Below are positions 15,434-23,395 of a stretch of DNA of 64,000 nt, in pieces. A program made the position numbers and the translations under genes. The stretch is taken from contig JACPDI010000040.1 in NCBI GenBank assembly GCA_016184105.1, positions 169,209 to 233,208 on the forward strand. Reading direction: 5' to 3'. The DNA comes from Acidobacteriota bacterium. Lineage in GTDB: Bacteria; Acidobacteriota; Vicinamibacteria; Vicinamibacterales; 2-12-FULL-66-21. The notes beneath the pieces were generated by a model. It was not told the DNA's origin and made no database searches. It was given only the letters and a program-made list of their open reading frames with translations. Position 1 is the first letter of the stretch. Every line of letters begins with the position of its first letter.

Positions 15434-16342
15434 TCACACGACGGCCACGCCCGCGTCGAACGTTGTGCCGGACTCCGCAAGATCGCGCGAGACATACCCG
15501 AGCGCGACACCTTTGCGCCGTCGCGGCGACCAGGCGACCGACGTGAGCTTCCCCACCTCGCGGCCGCCTTTCGCGAGCGGCGCCTCCGCGGAGGGCAGGT
15601 CCGCCTCCGACGCGGCGTCGATTGCGAGCCGCACGAGCTTTCTGGCGACGCGGCCGTGCCCGCGATGCAGGACGCGGATGATCACTTCCTGCCCCACGTA
15701 GCAGCCCTTCGTGAAGCTGATCGCGCGCGATTCGATCCCGGCCTCGAGCGGAATCGTCGTTTCATCCATGTCCTTGCCGAACAGCGGCACGCCGGACTCG
15801 ACGCGGAGCGTGTTCACGGCTCCCTCGCCGGCGTCGCGTGCGCCTGCCGCGCGCAGCGCGTCGCGCACCGCGCCGGTCGCGTCTGCCGGCGCCAGGACTT
15901 CGATCATCGGGACGTCCCACGCCGCGTCGCTGAAGACCACGAGCCCCGGCGTCGCGGCGCGAACCGGCTCGAGGATCCGCGGCGCATCGGGTCCCGCCAC
16001 GGCCAGCCGGCCGTACTCCGATGAGGCGTCGCGCACCGCCACGTCTTCAGTGAAAATCGAGAGGTCGAAGCGCGCGGCGAGCGGCGCCGCCTGCTCGCGG
16101 GCGACGTCGAGCAGCACGAACGCGTCGAGCACGAGCACGTGCATGTCCGCGATCATGCGGCCTTGAGGCGTCAGGAACGCGGCGTAGCACGACGCGCCTG
16201 GCGCCAGCGCCTCGATGTCGTTGGTCAGCACGCCCTGCAGGAACGATCGACGGTCGTTGCCGTCGAGCCGAACCACGCCGCGGCCGCTCCGGTCGATCAG
16301 ACCCGCGCTCCCCCGCAACGCCTCGTACTCGGGTATTCTCAC
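15434..16342 (-). CDS. ygfZ: YgfZ/GcvT-like folate-binding protein
   Basis: A 302-residue GcvT-fold protein with the YgfZ signature KGCYVGQEVIIR (K-G-C-Y-x-G-Q-E), the N-terminal FLQGVLTNDIEAL and VRIPEYEALR start. YgfZ-type proteins bind tetrahydrofolate and assist maturation or repair of certain Fe-S enzymes; the signature Cys is essential in the family. GTG 16342 is placed where homology begins, with AAGGA about 10 nt upstream. Divergent from the hydrolase gene, with starts only a few nt apart. Confidence 0.87.
   Translation of the reverse strand: MRIPEYEALRGSAGLIDRSGRGVVRLDGNDRRSFLQGVLTNDIEALAPGASCYAAFLTPQGRMIADMHVLVLDAFVLLDVAREQAAPLAARFDLSIFTEDVAVRDASSEYGRLAVAGPDAPRILEPVRAATPGLVVFSDAAWDVPMIEVLAPADATGAVRDALRAAGARDAGEGAVNTLRVESGVPLFGKDMDETTIPLEAGIESRAISFTKGCYVGQEVIIRVLHRGHGRVARKLVRLAIDAASEADLPSAEAPLAKGGREVGKLTSVAWSPRRRKGVALGYVSRDLAESGTTFDAGVAVV
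16334..16339 (+). promoter_or_regulatory. -10-like TATTCT before alpha/beta hydrolase
   Basis: TATTCT is followed by 7 nt and ATG 16347 (a second ATG at 16344 is in frame). The spacing is consistent with leaderless initiation at the second ATG. Confidence 0.3.
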
Positions 16343-16346
16343 GATG

Positions 16347-18008
16347 ATGGCTTCCTTACAACATCTTAGCGTGCTCGCGGCCGTGCTCCTGGCCGCCGGC
16401 ACCGCGTCGGGCCAGGAACGCACCGGGGACCCCGCGCCGGGGCCCGCCAACTACACGATCTTCATCAAGGGGCAGCGGGTCGGCCACGAGGAGGCGAACC
16501 TCGTGCGCACGCCCGACGGCTGGCGCATTTCGTCGTCGTCGCGGATGGCCGCCGGCCAGATGACGCTCGAGAACCGGCACTTCGAGGTCCGCTACGGGCC
16601 CGACTGGCAGCCGATCGAGCTCCGCATCGACGCGGTCATCAACGGCAAGCCGCTCGCGATCACCACGTCATTCACCATGACGACGGCGGTGAGCGAGATC
16701 ACGTCGGGAGACACCACCAACACGAAGAGCGACACGATTTCGGCGAGAGCGCTCGTCGTGCCCAACAACTTTTACGCCGGCTACGAAGCGGTGGCCGCAC
16801 GGCTGATGAACGTTGAAAAGGGGGCGCAACTTCCGGCCTACGTCGCCCCCACAGGCGAAGTGCCGCTGATCGTCGAGGACATCGCGGAGGAGCAGATCCA
16901 AACAGCGGGCGGCACCCTGGCCGTGCGTCGCTTCCGGCTGACGTTCCAGAACCTGGGCCTGCCGGTGGCCGCGGACGTCTGGGTGGACGGCCGGGGCCGG
17001 ATGGCTCGGCTCGAGGTCCCCGCCGTATCGCTGCAGGTCGTCCGAGAAGAGCTGGCGACCGCGATGACGCGGTTCGAGGTGGCAGCGCATCCGGGCGACG
17101 AGCCGGCGACGATTCGCGCCAACGGGTTCAACCTCGCCGCGACCGTCACGCGTCCCGTCGGGCAACAGCAGAAAGTCCGGCTCCCGGCCGTGATCCTGGT
17201 TGCCGGCGCCGGCCCGCAGGATCGCAACGAGCTGGTGTTTGGAATCCCGGTGTTCGCGCACATCGCGAACGCGCTGGCCGACGCCGGCTTTCTCGTCGTC
17301 CGGTACGACAAGCGCGGTGTGGGTCAGAGCGGTGGGCGCCCTGAGTCGGCCACGCTGAAGGATTACTCGGAAGATCTGCGCGCGGCGCTGGCGTATGCGG
17401 CGAAGCGTCGTGATGTCGATCCGCGCCGCATCGCGGTGCTCGGGCACAGCGAGGGAGCCGCCGTCGCGATGCTGGCGGCGGCAAGGAACAAGCGCGTGGC
17501 CGCGCTCGTGCTTGTCGCCGGCATGGGAACGACCGGCGCCGAGATCGTGCTCGAGCAGCAGCAGCACCTGCTCGCGCGGGCGAAGCTGACCGACGCCGAG
17601 CGGAAACAGAAGATCGGGCTGCAGCACAGGATTCACCAGGCGGTGCTGACGGGCAGGGGGTGGGAAGAGATCCCGCCCGAGATTCGCAGTGCGGCGGATT
17701 CGCCGTGGTTCCGCAGCTTCCTGGCGTTCGATCCCGCGAAGGTCATGAAAGACGTCCGCCAGCCGATCCTGATCCTGCAGGGGACGCTCGACACCCAGGT
17801 GAAGCCGCACCACGCCGACAAGCTCGCGGCCATGGCCCGCGCGCGCAAGAAAGGGGGCGCCGTGCAGCTGACGACGGTGGAGGGGGTCAATCACCTGCTG
17901 GTCCCCGCCGCGACGGGCGAGTTCGACGAGTACCCAGACATCAAGGAGAAGAAGGTCAGCGCGAAGGTGATTGAAGCGATCCGCGACTGGCTGAAACAGG
18001 CATTGTAG
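16347..18008 (+). CDS. Secreted alpha/beta hydrolase (serine aminopeptidase-like)
   Basis: A 553-residue protein with an N-terminal signal peptide (SVLAAVLLAAGTASGQE), an ~250-residue beta-rich N-terminal domain of unknown role, then an alpha/beta hydrolase domain. VAGAGPQDRNE is the oxyanion region, VLGHSEGAAVAM holds the nucleophile elbow GxSxG, LQGTLDTQV the acid, and VEGVNHLLVP the His. It probably acts as a periplasmic esterase or peptidase; the substrate is unknown. Similar two-part hydrolases are common in Acidobacteriota-like genomes. Convergent with the permease genes across a micro-repeat. Confidence 0.8.
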   Translation: MASLQHLSVLAAVLLAAGTASGQERTGDPAPGPANYTIFIKGQRVGHEEANLVRTPDGWRISSSSRMAAGQMTLENRHFEVRYGPDWQPIELRIDAVINGKPLAITTSFTMTTAVSEITSGDTTNTKSDTISARALVVPNNFYAGYEAVAARLMNVEKGAQLPAYVAPTGEVPLIVEDIAEEQIQTAGGTLAVRRFRLTFQNLGLPVAADVWVDGRGRMARLEVPAVSLQVVREELATAMTRFEVAAHPGDEPATIRANGFNLAATVTRPVGQQQKVRLPAVILVAGAGPQDRNELVFGIPVFAHIANALADAGFLVVRYDKRGVGQSGGRPESATLKDYSEDLRAALAYAAKRRDVDPRRIAVLGHSEGAAVAMLAAARNKRVAALVLVAGMGTTGAEIVLEQQQHLLARAKLTDAERKQKIGLQHRIHQAVLTGRGWEEIPPEIRSAADSPWFRSFLAFDPAKVMKDVRQPILILQGTLDTQVKPHHADKLAAMARARKKGGAVQLTTVEGVNHLLVPAATGEFDEYPDIKEKKVSAKVIEAIRDWLKQAL

Positions 18009-18056
18009 TGGTCAGTGGTCAGTCGTCACCGGCCACTGATCACCGGCCACTGATCA
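18008..18056. repeat. GGTCAGT / ACTGATCACC micro-repeat hairpin
   Basis: Two GTGGTCAGT units face two CCACTGATCAC units, producing an inverted arrangement between convergent stop codons. It belongs to the set of intergenic micro-repeats in this window and may act as a terminator. Confidence 0.6.
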
Positions 18057-19322
18057 CTATTCGTACCTGAGCGCCTCGATCGGATCCATCCTTGCCGCGC
18101 GGATGGCGGGCAGCAGGCCGCTGACCAGGCCCACGGCGACGAGAATCGTCGCGCACACCGCGAGCAGCTCGACGCTCAGCACGAGGGTGATGTCGGTCCT
18201 GCGCGTCACGTCGTCCATGAGCTCGGCGAGGAACGGCCGCGGGCTCACCGCGGTCACGATCGCCCACGACAGCGCGATGCCGGCGGCCCCGCCGGCGAAG
18301 GTCGTCACGAGCGCCTCGAGCAGGAACTGAAAGAGGATCTCGCGGCGTTTCGCGCCGAGCGCCTTGCGGACGCCGATCTCGCGCGTGCGCTCGGTCACCG
18401 ACACGAACATGATGTTCATCACGCCGACGCCGCCGATGAGCAGCGTCAGCACGCCGATGAACGTCAGAATCACCTTGAGCCCCCTGGTGATCCCGCCGAT
18501 CTGCTCCATCGCCTCCACCGAATCGTTCATGATGACGGCGCGCTCGTCCGCCGGGTTGTAGCGGTGGCGCTTCGCGAGCGTTTCGCGCACGGCGCGCAGC
18601 GCGCGCGGCTGCACGGACGGATCGACGGACTGGAACACCAGCGTGTCGAGATACTCCGTGTCGGCGATCTGCGACATCGCGGTGTACGGAATGAAGATGC
18701 ACTCCTTGTCCGGCGAGAAGTAGTTCGACAGCTGGACCTTGTCGTCCATGACGCCGACCACCTCGAACGGCAGCCCCGCGACCCGGATCGCTTCGCCCAC
18801 GGCGCGGCGCGCGCCGAACATCTTGCGCGCCACCGACGAGCCCAGGAACGCCACCCTGCGGTGCTGGTACACGTCCTCGTCGGTGAGGAACCGCCCGTTG
18901 CCCTTTCCCGCCCGCTCGTTGCGCATCGACCCATAGGACGCACTGACGCCGCGAACCGCGTAGGTGCTCTGCCTGGTGCCGTACGTGACGGACAGCCGCT
19001 CGACGTACTCGGGGCTTGCGCCCTTGATCAGCGGCAGGTCGCGGATCGCGTCCACGTCGCCGAGCGTCATCCGCACGCGGCGGCCGGCGCGCTCGCCGCC
19101 CGCCTGCATGCTCGTCTGGCCGGGCCACGTCACGACCGTCCCCGAGCTGAACGCGTTGCGCATCCCGTACTCGATCGCCGAGTGAAACCCGTTGCCGTAC
19201 GCCAGCAGCACGACGACGGAGACGATGCCCCACGAAATGCCGAGCATCGACAGCCCCGCCCGCATACGGTGGTGCACGAGGCCGTGGAACGCCTCCCGGA
19301 TGATCTCGAGAAGGACCTTCAT
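18057..19322 (-). CDS. MacB-like ABC transporter permease (1)
   Basis: A 421-residue permease with one N-terminal membrane segment (RMRAGLSMLGISWGIVSVVV), a large periplasmic MacB-core domain, and three C-terminal membrane segments with the FtsX-type signature GGVGVMNIMFVSVTERTREI followed by GVRKALGAK. No ATP-binding domain is fused. It is the last of a three-gene operon (membrane-fusion protein, permease, permease). The two permeases may form a heterodimer, with the ATPase encoded elsewhere. Substrate unknown; export of small molecules, peptides or lipids is typical. Confidence 0.87.
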   Translation of the reverse strand: MKVLLEIIREAFHGLVHHRMRAGLSMLGISWGIVSVVVLLAYGNGFHSAIEYGMRNAFSSGTVVTWPGQTSMQAGGERAGRRVRMTLGDVDAIRDLPLIKGASPEYVERLSVTYGTRQSTYAVRGVSASYGSMRNERAGKGNGRFLTDEDVYQHRRVAFLGSSVARKMFGARRAVGEAIRVAGLPFEVVGVMDDKVQLSNYFSPDKECIFIPYTAMSQIADTEYLDTLVFQSVDPSVQPRALRAVRETLAKRHRYNPADERAVIMNDSVEAMEQIGGITRGLKVILTFIGVLTLLIGGVGVMNIMFVSVTERTREIGVRKALGAKRREILFQFLLEALVTTFAGGAAGIALSWAIVTAVSPRPFLAELMDDVTRRTDITLVLSVELLAVCATILVAVGLVSGLLPAIRAARMDPIEALRYE

Positions 19323-19323
19323 C

Positions 19324-20613
19324 TCACATCTCGTCGCGCAGCGCTTCAACCGGGGGCAGCTGCGCGGCGCGCCGTGCCGGATACGTCGAGGTGACCACCC
19401 CGATGAGCGCCAGCGTGCCCACCGCGACGAGCCCGGTCTGCGGCGTCACGATCATCCCGCTGAAGCGCATGGGCATGGGCAGCTGGTTGATGATCGCGCA
19501 CAGCACGAGCGCGACGATCATCCCGAACAGCCCGGCGCCGCCGGTGAGGAACAGCCCCTCGAGAAAGAACTGCCGCTGGACCGACCGCGTGGTCGCGCCG
19601 AGCGCCTTGCGCACGCCGATTTCACGCGTGCGCTCCCTGACGGCGATGAGCATGATGTTCATGACGCCGATGCCGCCGAGCGCCAGCGTGACCACCCCGA
19701 CGACGGTGAAGAACTGCTTCATGTAGACGATGATCCGGCCGAACACCATCGTCTCGATGGACGTGTCCCACACGCCGATCGCGTCGCGATCGGCTGGATC
19801 GAAGCGGTGCTTCGCGGCGAGAATCGCGCGGATCTCGCGCTCCATCGGCCAGTCTATGTCGTCGACGAGCCCGGTGCGCGTCGCGAGATGCTTCGGCAGC
19901 TCGGCGACCACCCAGTCGTGCGGCTGCACGATCACGCGCGAGACCACGCCCGGCGCGATCGGGCGCGGGAAGTCGCGCACCATCGCGCTGAACGGCACGA
20001 ACATCTTGTCGTTGTCCGGGCCGCTGTAGCTGCTGTCCTGATCCTTCTTGCGGATCGCGCCGATGACGGTGAAGGGGACGCCGTTGAGGGTCACGACCTC
20101 GCCCAGCGGATCGCGCGCGCCGAACAGCTGTCGTGCGAGGTCCGCGCCGGCGATCGCCACGCGCCGCCCGTTCCGTTCGTCCGACCAGTTCATCGCTCGA
20201 CCGTGGCCGACGTCGATCGTCCGCATGTCCTGGTACGGGGGCTCCACGCCGGAGACGTTCGCGCTCGCCGCATTGAAGCGGCTCTTGATGTTCAGGTTGC
20301 GCTCGAGCTCCGGGCTCGCGGCCCTGATGAGCCGCGACTGTCTTTCCAGCAGCCGGACGTCGTCCGCCTTCAGGAGCACGAGACGGCCCGCGCGCTCGCC
20401 CCCCGCCTGCATGCTCGTGCGGCCCGGGAATACGACCCCCATGTTGCGGCCGAACTCACGGAGCACCGCGTCGTTCCCCCGCCGGAAACCTTCGCCGACC
20501 GCCGACAGCAGGACGATCGACACCACGCCCCACAGGATGCCGAACATCGTCAGCAGGCTGCGCAGCTTGTTGGCGCGCAGGTTGGCGAAGGACTGGAAGA
20601 TGATCTCTCGCAC
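19324..20613 (-). CDS. MacB-like ABC transporter permease (2)
   Basis: A 429-residue paralogue of its downstream neighbour, with the same layout: LRSLLTMFGILWGVVSIVLL at the N-terminus, a periplasmic core containing GRTSMQAGGERAGR (a segment shared with permease 1), and FtsX-like GGIGVMNIMLIAVRERTREI near the C-terminus. GTG 20613 follows the fusion-protein stop by 5 nt. The shared motif indicates duplication and an expected permease heterodimer. Confidence 0.87.
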   Translation of the reverse strand: MREIIFQSFANLRANKLRSLLTMFGILWGVVSIVLLSAVGEGFRRGNDAVLREFGRNMGVVFPGRTSMQAGGERAGRLVLLKADDVRLLERQSRLIRAASPELERNLNIKSRFNAASANVSGVEPPYQDMRTIDVGHGRAMNWSDERNGRRVAIAGADLARQLFGARDPLGEVVTLNGVPFTVIGAIRKKDQDSSYSGPDNDKMFVPFSAMVRDFPRPIAPGVVSRVIVQPHDWVVAELPKHLATRTGLVDDIDWPMEREIRAILAAKHRFDPADRDAIGVWDTSIETMVFGRIIVYMKQFFTVVGVVTLALGGIGVMNIMLIAVRERTREIGVRKALGATTRSVQRQFFLEGLFLTGGAGLFGMIVALVLCAIINQLPMPMRFSGMIVTPQTGLVAVGTLALIGVVTSTYPARRAAQLPPVEALRDEM

Positions 20614-20618
20614 GTGGA

Positions 20619-21812
20619 TCAGCCCGGCAGAATGACCGTGTCCCCTTCCTTGAGGCCGCCCGTGACCTGCGTCTTCGTGCCGTTTCCGACCCCGAGCTTC
20701 ACCGGCACGCGCCGGCGGCCCGAGTCGGCCTTCGCATCGGGCACCTCGACGTACGGCCGCCGCTGCTGGTCGTAGCCGACCGCCGATTCGGGCACGAGCA
20801 GCGAATCGGGGAACTCCTCCAGCACGATCTCGGCGTTGGCGGTCATGTTCGCCTTCAGCCGATTTCCGGGATTCAGGATGGACACCTCCACCTCGAAGGT
20901 CGTGACGTTGTCCTTCTCCATCCCCATCGGCGAGATCTGCGTGACGGTTCCCTCGAACGACTGATCCCTGAACGTCTCCACCGCGATCCTCGCGGGCTGA
21001 CCTTCGCGCACGCGGCCGATGTCGGCTTCGTCCACCTTGCCGCGCACGAACACCCGGTCGATGTCGCCGAGCCGCATGACCAGCGTCGCGCTGGAGCCAA
21101 GGTTGAGGATCGACGAGACGGGGCTGCCGATTTCCACGTCCCTGGTGAGGACGATGCCGGAGATTGGCGAGCGGAGGGTGGAGTTGGCGAGCTCTTCCCG
21201 GGCGCGCTCGGCGGCCGCGCGCGCCTGCGCCACCTTGGCGGCGGCCTCGGCCACGTTGGCCCGGGCGATGCCCAGCGCGTTCCTTGCGGCGCGCTGGCGG
21301 TTCTCGGCCTGCTCCCACGCGCTTCGCGCTTCATCCAGCACGGAGGGGGCAATCAGCTTCTGCTCGAACAGGTCCGCGGCGCGGGCGTGCGCGCGCCGCG
21401 CGAACTCGACCTCGGGGCCTTCCGCCTCGACCTGGGACTTGGCGAGCTGGGCTTCGGCCGCGCGCTGCGCGGCCTCCGCGGCCTGCAGGTTGGCGCTGGC
21501 TTCGCGCATCCGCGCCTGCAGCTGTTCTTTGTCGAGCTCGGCGAGCAGCTGGCCCGGCTTCACGGCGTCGCCGACGTCCACGTAGAGCGCCTCGATGATG
21601 CCGTTCGCCTTGGACTTGACCTCCACCTGCGAAATCGGCTCGATCCTGCCGGTTGCCACGACCGAGCGCGTCATCGTGCCGCGCTCGACTTTCGCGAGAC
21701 GCGACGGCTCGAACGCGACGCCATTGCCCCGGAGGGCCGTTACGCCGTACACGGCGCCGGCCGCCGCGACGATGAGACCGGCCCAGAGAAGACGCCTGGA
21801 GTTGGTGGTCAT
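20619..21812 (-). CDS. MacA-like periplasmic membrane-fusion protein
   Basis: A 397-residue HlyD/RND-type adaptor. One N-terminal anchor (RRLLWAGLIVAAAGAVYGV), a lipoyl/barrel-sandwich half (SQVEVKSKANGIIEALYVDV), a long Ala/Glu/Arg-rich coiled-coil hairpin (residues ~105-215), the second lipoyl half (LRSPISGIVLTRDVEIGSP) and a beta-barrel region follow in order. It connects inner-membrane permeases with an outer-membrane channel; no TolC-like gene is in the window. It leads the operon. Confidence 0.88.
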   Translation of the reverse strand: MTTNSRRLLWAGLIVAAAGAVYGVTALRGNGVAFEPSRLAKVERGTMTRSVVATGRIEPISQVEVKSKANGIIEALYVDVGDAVKPGQLLAELDKEQLQARMREASANLQAAEAAQRAAEAQLAKSQVEAEGPEVEFARRAHARAADLFEQKLIAPSVLDEARSAWEQAENRQRAARNALGIARANVAEAAAKVAQARAAAERAREELANSTLRSPISGIVLTRDVEIGSPVSSILNLGSSATLVMRLGDIDRVFVRGKVDEADIGRVREGQPARIAVETFRDQSFEGTVTQISPMGMEKDNVTTFEVEVSILNPGNRLKANMTANAEIVLEEFPDSLLVPESAVGYDQQRRPYVEVPDAKADSGRRRVPVKLGVGNGTKTQVTGGLKEGDTVILPG

Positions 21813-21888
21813 ACATGGAAAGAGGACGGAGGGAGCCGGCGGGCGGTTCAGTTTTTCTCGTTTGTTCGATAGACTCAGGGGACCTCAC

Positions 21889-23034
21889 ATGCGGATTGGC
21901 ATACTTCGCGAAACCTTCCCAGGCGAAACGCGCGTGGCGCTCGTCCCCGCGCACGTGGCGCCGCTCGTCAAGGCCGGTCACGAGGTCGGCGTGGAATCGG
22001 GTGCCGGCGCGGCAGCGGGGTTTCCCGACGCCGCCTACGCCGCCGCGGGGGCGACGATCGGCGCCGCGCGGGACGTGCTCGGGGCCGACCTCTTGCTGCA
22101 GGTGCGGTCGGCCACGGCCAACCCGACGGGTGGCGCCGCGGAGATCGCGGCGCTCAGGCGCGGACAGGTGGTCATCGGCTTTTCCGAGCCGCTCACGTCG
22201 GCGCAGTTGACGCGGCAGCTCGCGGCGCAGGGGGTCTCGAGCTTCTCCATGGAGCTGATGCCGCGCATCACCCGCGCGCAGAGCATGGACGCGCTCTCGT
22301 CGATGGCGACGGTCGCCGGCTACAAGGCGGTGTTGCTCGCGGCCGACTCGCTCCCGCGCATGTTTCCGATGCTGATGACGGCGGCCGGCACCGTGGCGCC
22401 CGCGCACGTGTTCGTGGTGGGGGCGGGCGTCGCCGGACTGCAGGCGATCTCCACCGCCCGCCGGCTTGGCGCGAAAGTCGAGGCCTACGACGTGCGCCCC
22501 GCGGTGAAGGAGCAGGTCATGAGCCTCGGCGCGCGCTTCGTCGAGCTGCCGCTCGACACCGCTGCCGCCGAGGACACGGGAGGCTACGCCGCCGCGCAGG
22601 ACGAGTCGTTCTACAAGCGGCAGCGCGAGATGATGCTGAAGATCGTCGCCGCGTCCGACGTGGTCATCACCACCGCCGCCGTTCCCGGCAGGAAGGCCCC
22701 CGTGCTGATCACCGGGGAGATGGTGCGCGGCATGGCCCCCGGTTCGGTGATCGTCGACGTCGCGGCGGAGCGCGGCGGCAATTGCGAGCTGACGGAACCC
22801 GGCGCGACCGTCGTCAAGCACGGCGTCACGATCCTCGGACCGGCCAACCTTCCCGCGTCCGTGCCTTACCACGCCAGCCAGATGTACTCGAAGAACATCA
22901 CGGCGTTCCTCGGCCACCTGGCGAAGAACGGCACCCTGGCGTTCGATGCCTCGGACGAGATCACGCGGGAGACGCTCGTCACGCACAACGGCACGGTCGT
23001 TCACGAGCGGGTGAAACAGGCGATCGCATCCTGA
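21889..23034 (+). CDS. pntAA: NAD(P) transhydrogenase alpha-1 subunit (PntAA-like), orphan
   Basis: A 381-residue NAD(H)-binding component of proton-translocating transhydrogenase. The N-terminal GILRETFPGETRVALVP and the Rossmann segment VFVVGAGVAGLQAISTARRL followed by EAYDVRP are diagnostic; YKRQREMMLKIVAASDVVI and RGGNCELTEPG also match the alaDH/PNT family. No membrane segments are present, as expected for the split alpha-1 form, but the alpha-2 and beta membrane subunits are not adjacent. Its stop overlaps the FHA gene start (TGATG). Confidence 0.85.
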   Translation: MRIGILRETFPGETRVALVPAHVAPLVKAGHEVGVESGAGAAAGFPDAAYAAAGATIGAARDVLGADLLLQVRSATANPTGGAAEIAALRRGQVVIGFSEPLTSAQLTRQLAAQGVSSFSMELMPRITRAQSMDALSSMATVAGYKAVLLAADSLPRMFPMLMTAAGTVAPAHVFVVGAGVAGLQAISTARRLGAKVEAYDVRPAVKEQVMSLGARFVELPLDTAAAEDTGGYAAAQDESFYKRQREMMLKIVAASDVVITTAAVPGRKAPVLITGEMVRGMAPGSVIVDVAAERGGNCELTEPGATVVKHGVTILGPANLPASVPYHASQMYSKNITAFLGHLAKNGTLAFDASDEITRETLVTHNGTVVHERVKQAIAS

Positions 23035-23330
23035 TGTGGGTCCTCAGAGAGTCGGGCGTTGAAGAAGGCGGGCTGACGTTCCGCCTGACGACCGGCAGCG
23101 TGCGGACGGTCGGCCGCGCGACGCGGGCCGACTTCATCGTCGACGCGTCACTCGTCTCCAGGCTTCACTGCCGCCTCACGGCGCGCCCTGACGGCGCTCT
23201 CGAAGTCGAGGACCTCGAGAGCACGAACGGCACGTTCGTCAACGGGAAGAAAGTGGACCGCGCGGAGCTGAAGGACGGCGACGAGCTGGGGATCGGGCGG
23301 GTGCGGCTGACGGTCACGAGGGCGGACTGA
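23034..23330 (+). CDS. Stand-alone FHA domain protein
   Basis: A 98-residue protein consisting of one forkhead-associated domain: VRTVGRATRADFIV (Gly-Arg), ASLVSRLHCRL (Ser...His) and LESTNGTFVNGKKV (Asn-Gly loop) are all intact. It should bind phosphothreonine peptides, possibly from the Ser/Thr kinase at 27.9-29.9 kb. Translationally coupled to pntAA by a TGATG overlap, an unusual partner. Confidence 0.85.
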   Translation: MWVLRESGVEEGGLTFRLTTGSVRTVGRATRADFIVDASLVSRLHCRLTARPDGALEVEDLESTNGTFVNGKKVDRAELKDGDELGIGRVRLTVTRAD

Positions 23331-23392
23331 AAAGGGGGACAGTCACACTTTCCGCGCCAGCCTGTCCGGAAAGTGTGACTGTCCCCCTTTTT
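23331..23392. repeat. Palindromic repeat, GGACAGTCACACTTTCC family (copy 1)
   Basis: The left arm ends GGACAGTCACACTTTCCG (to 23354) and the right arm begins CGGAAAGTGTGACTGTCC (from 23367); both are flanked by A-rich and T-rich ends, so it resembles a bidirectional intrinsic terminator. It fills the gap between convergent fha and the TonB receptor, starting directly after the fha stop. Confidence 0.85.
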
Positions 23393-23395
23393 CAG

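Noticed and set aside
19192..20775. 527-residue plus-strand frame opposite the permeases
   Set aside because: Repetitive His/Arg/Asp composition typical of antisense to GC-rich membrane genes.
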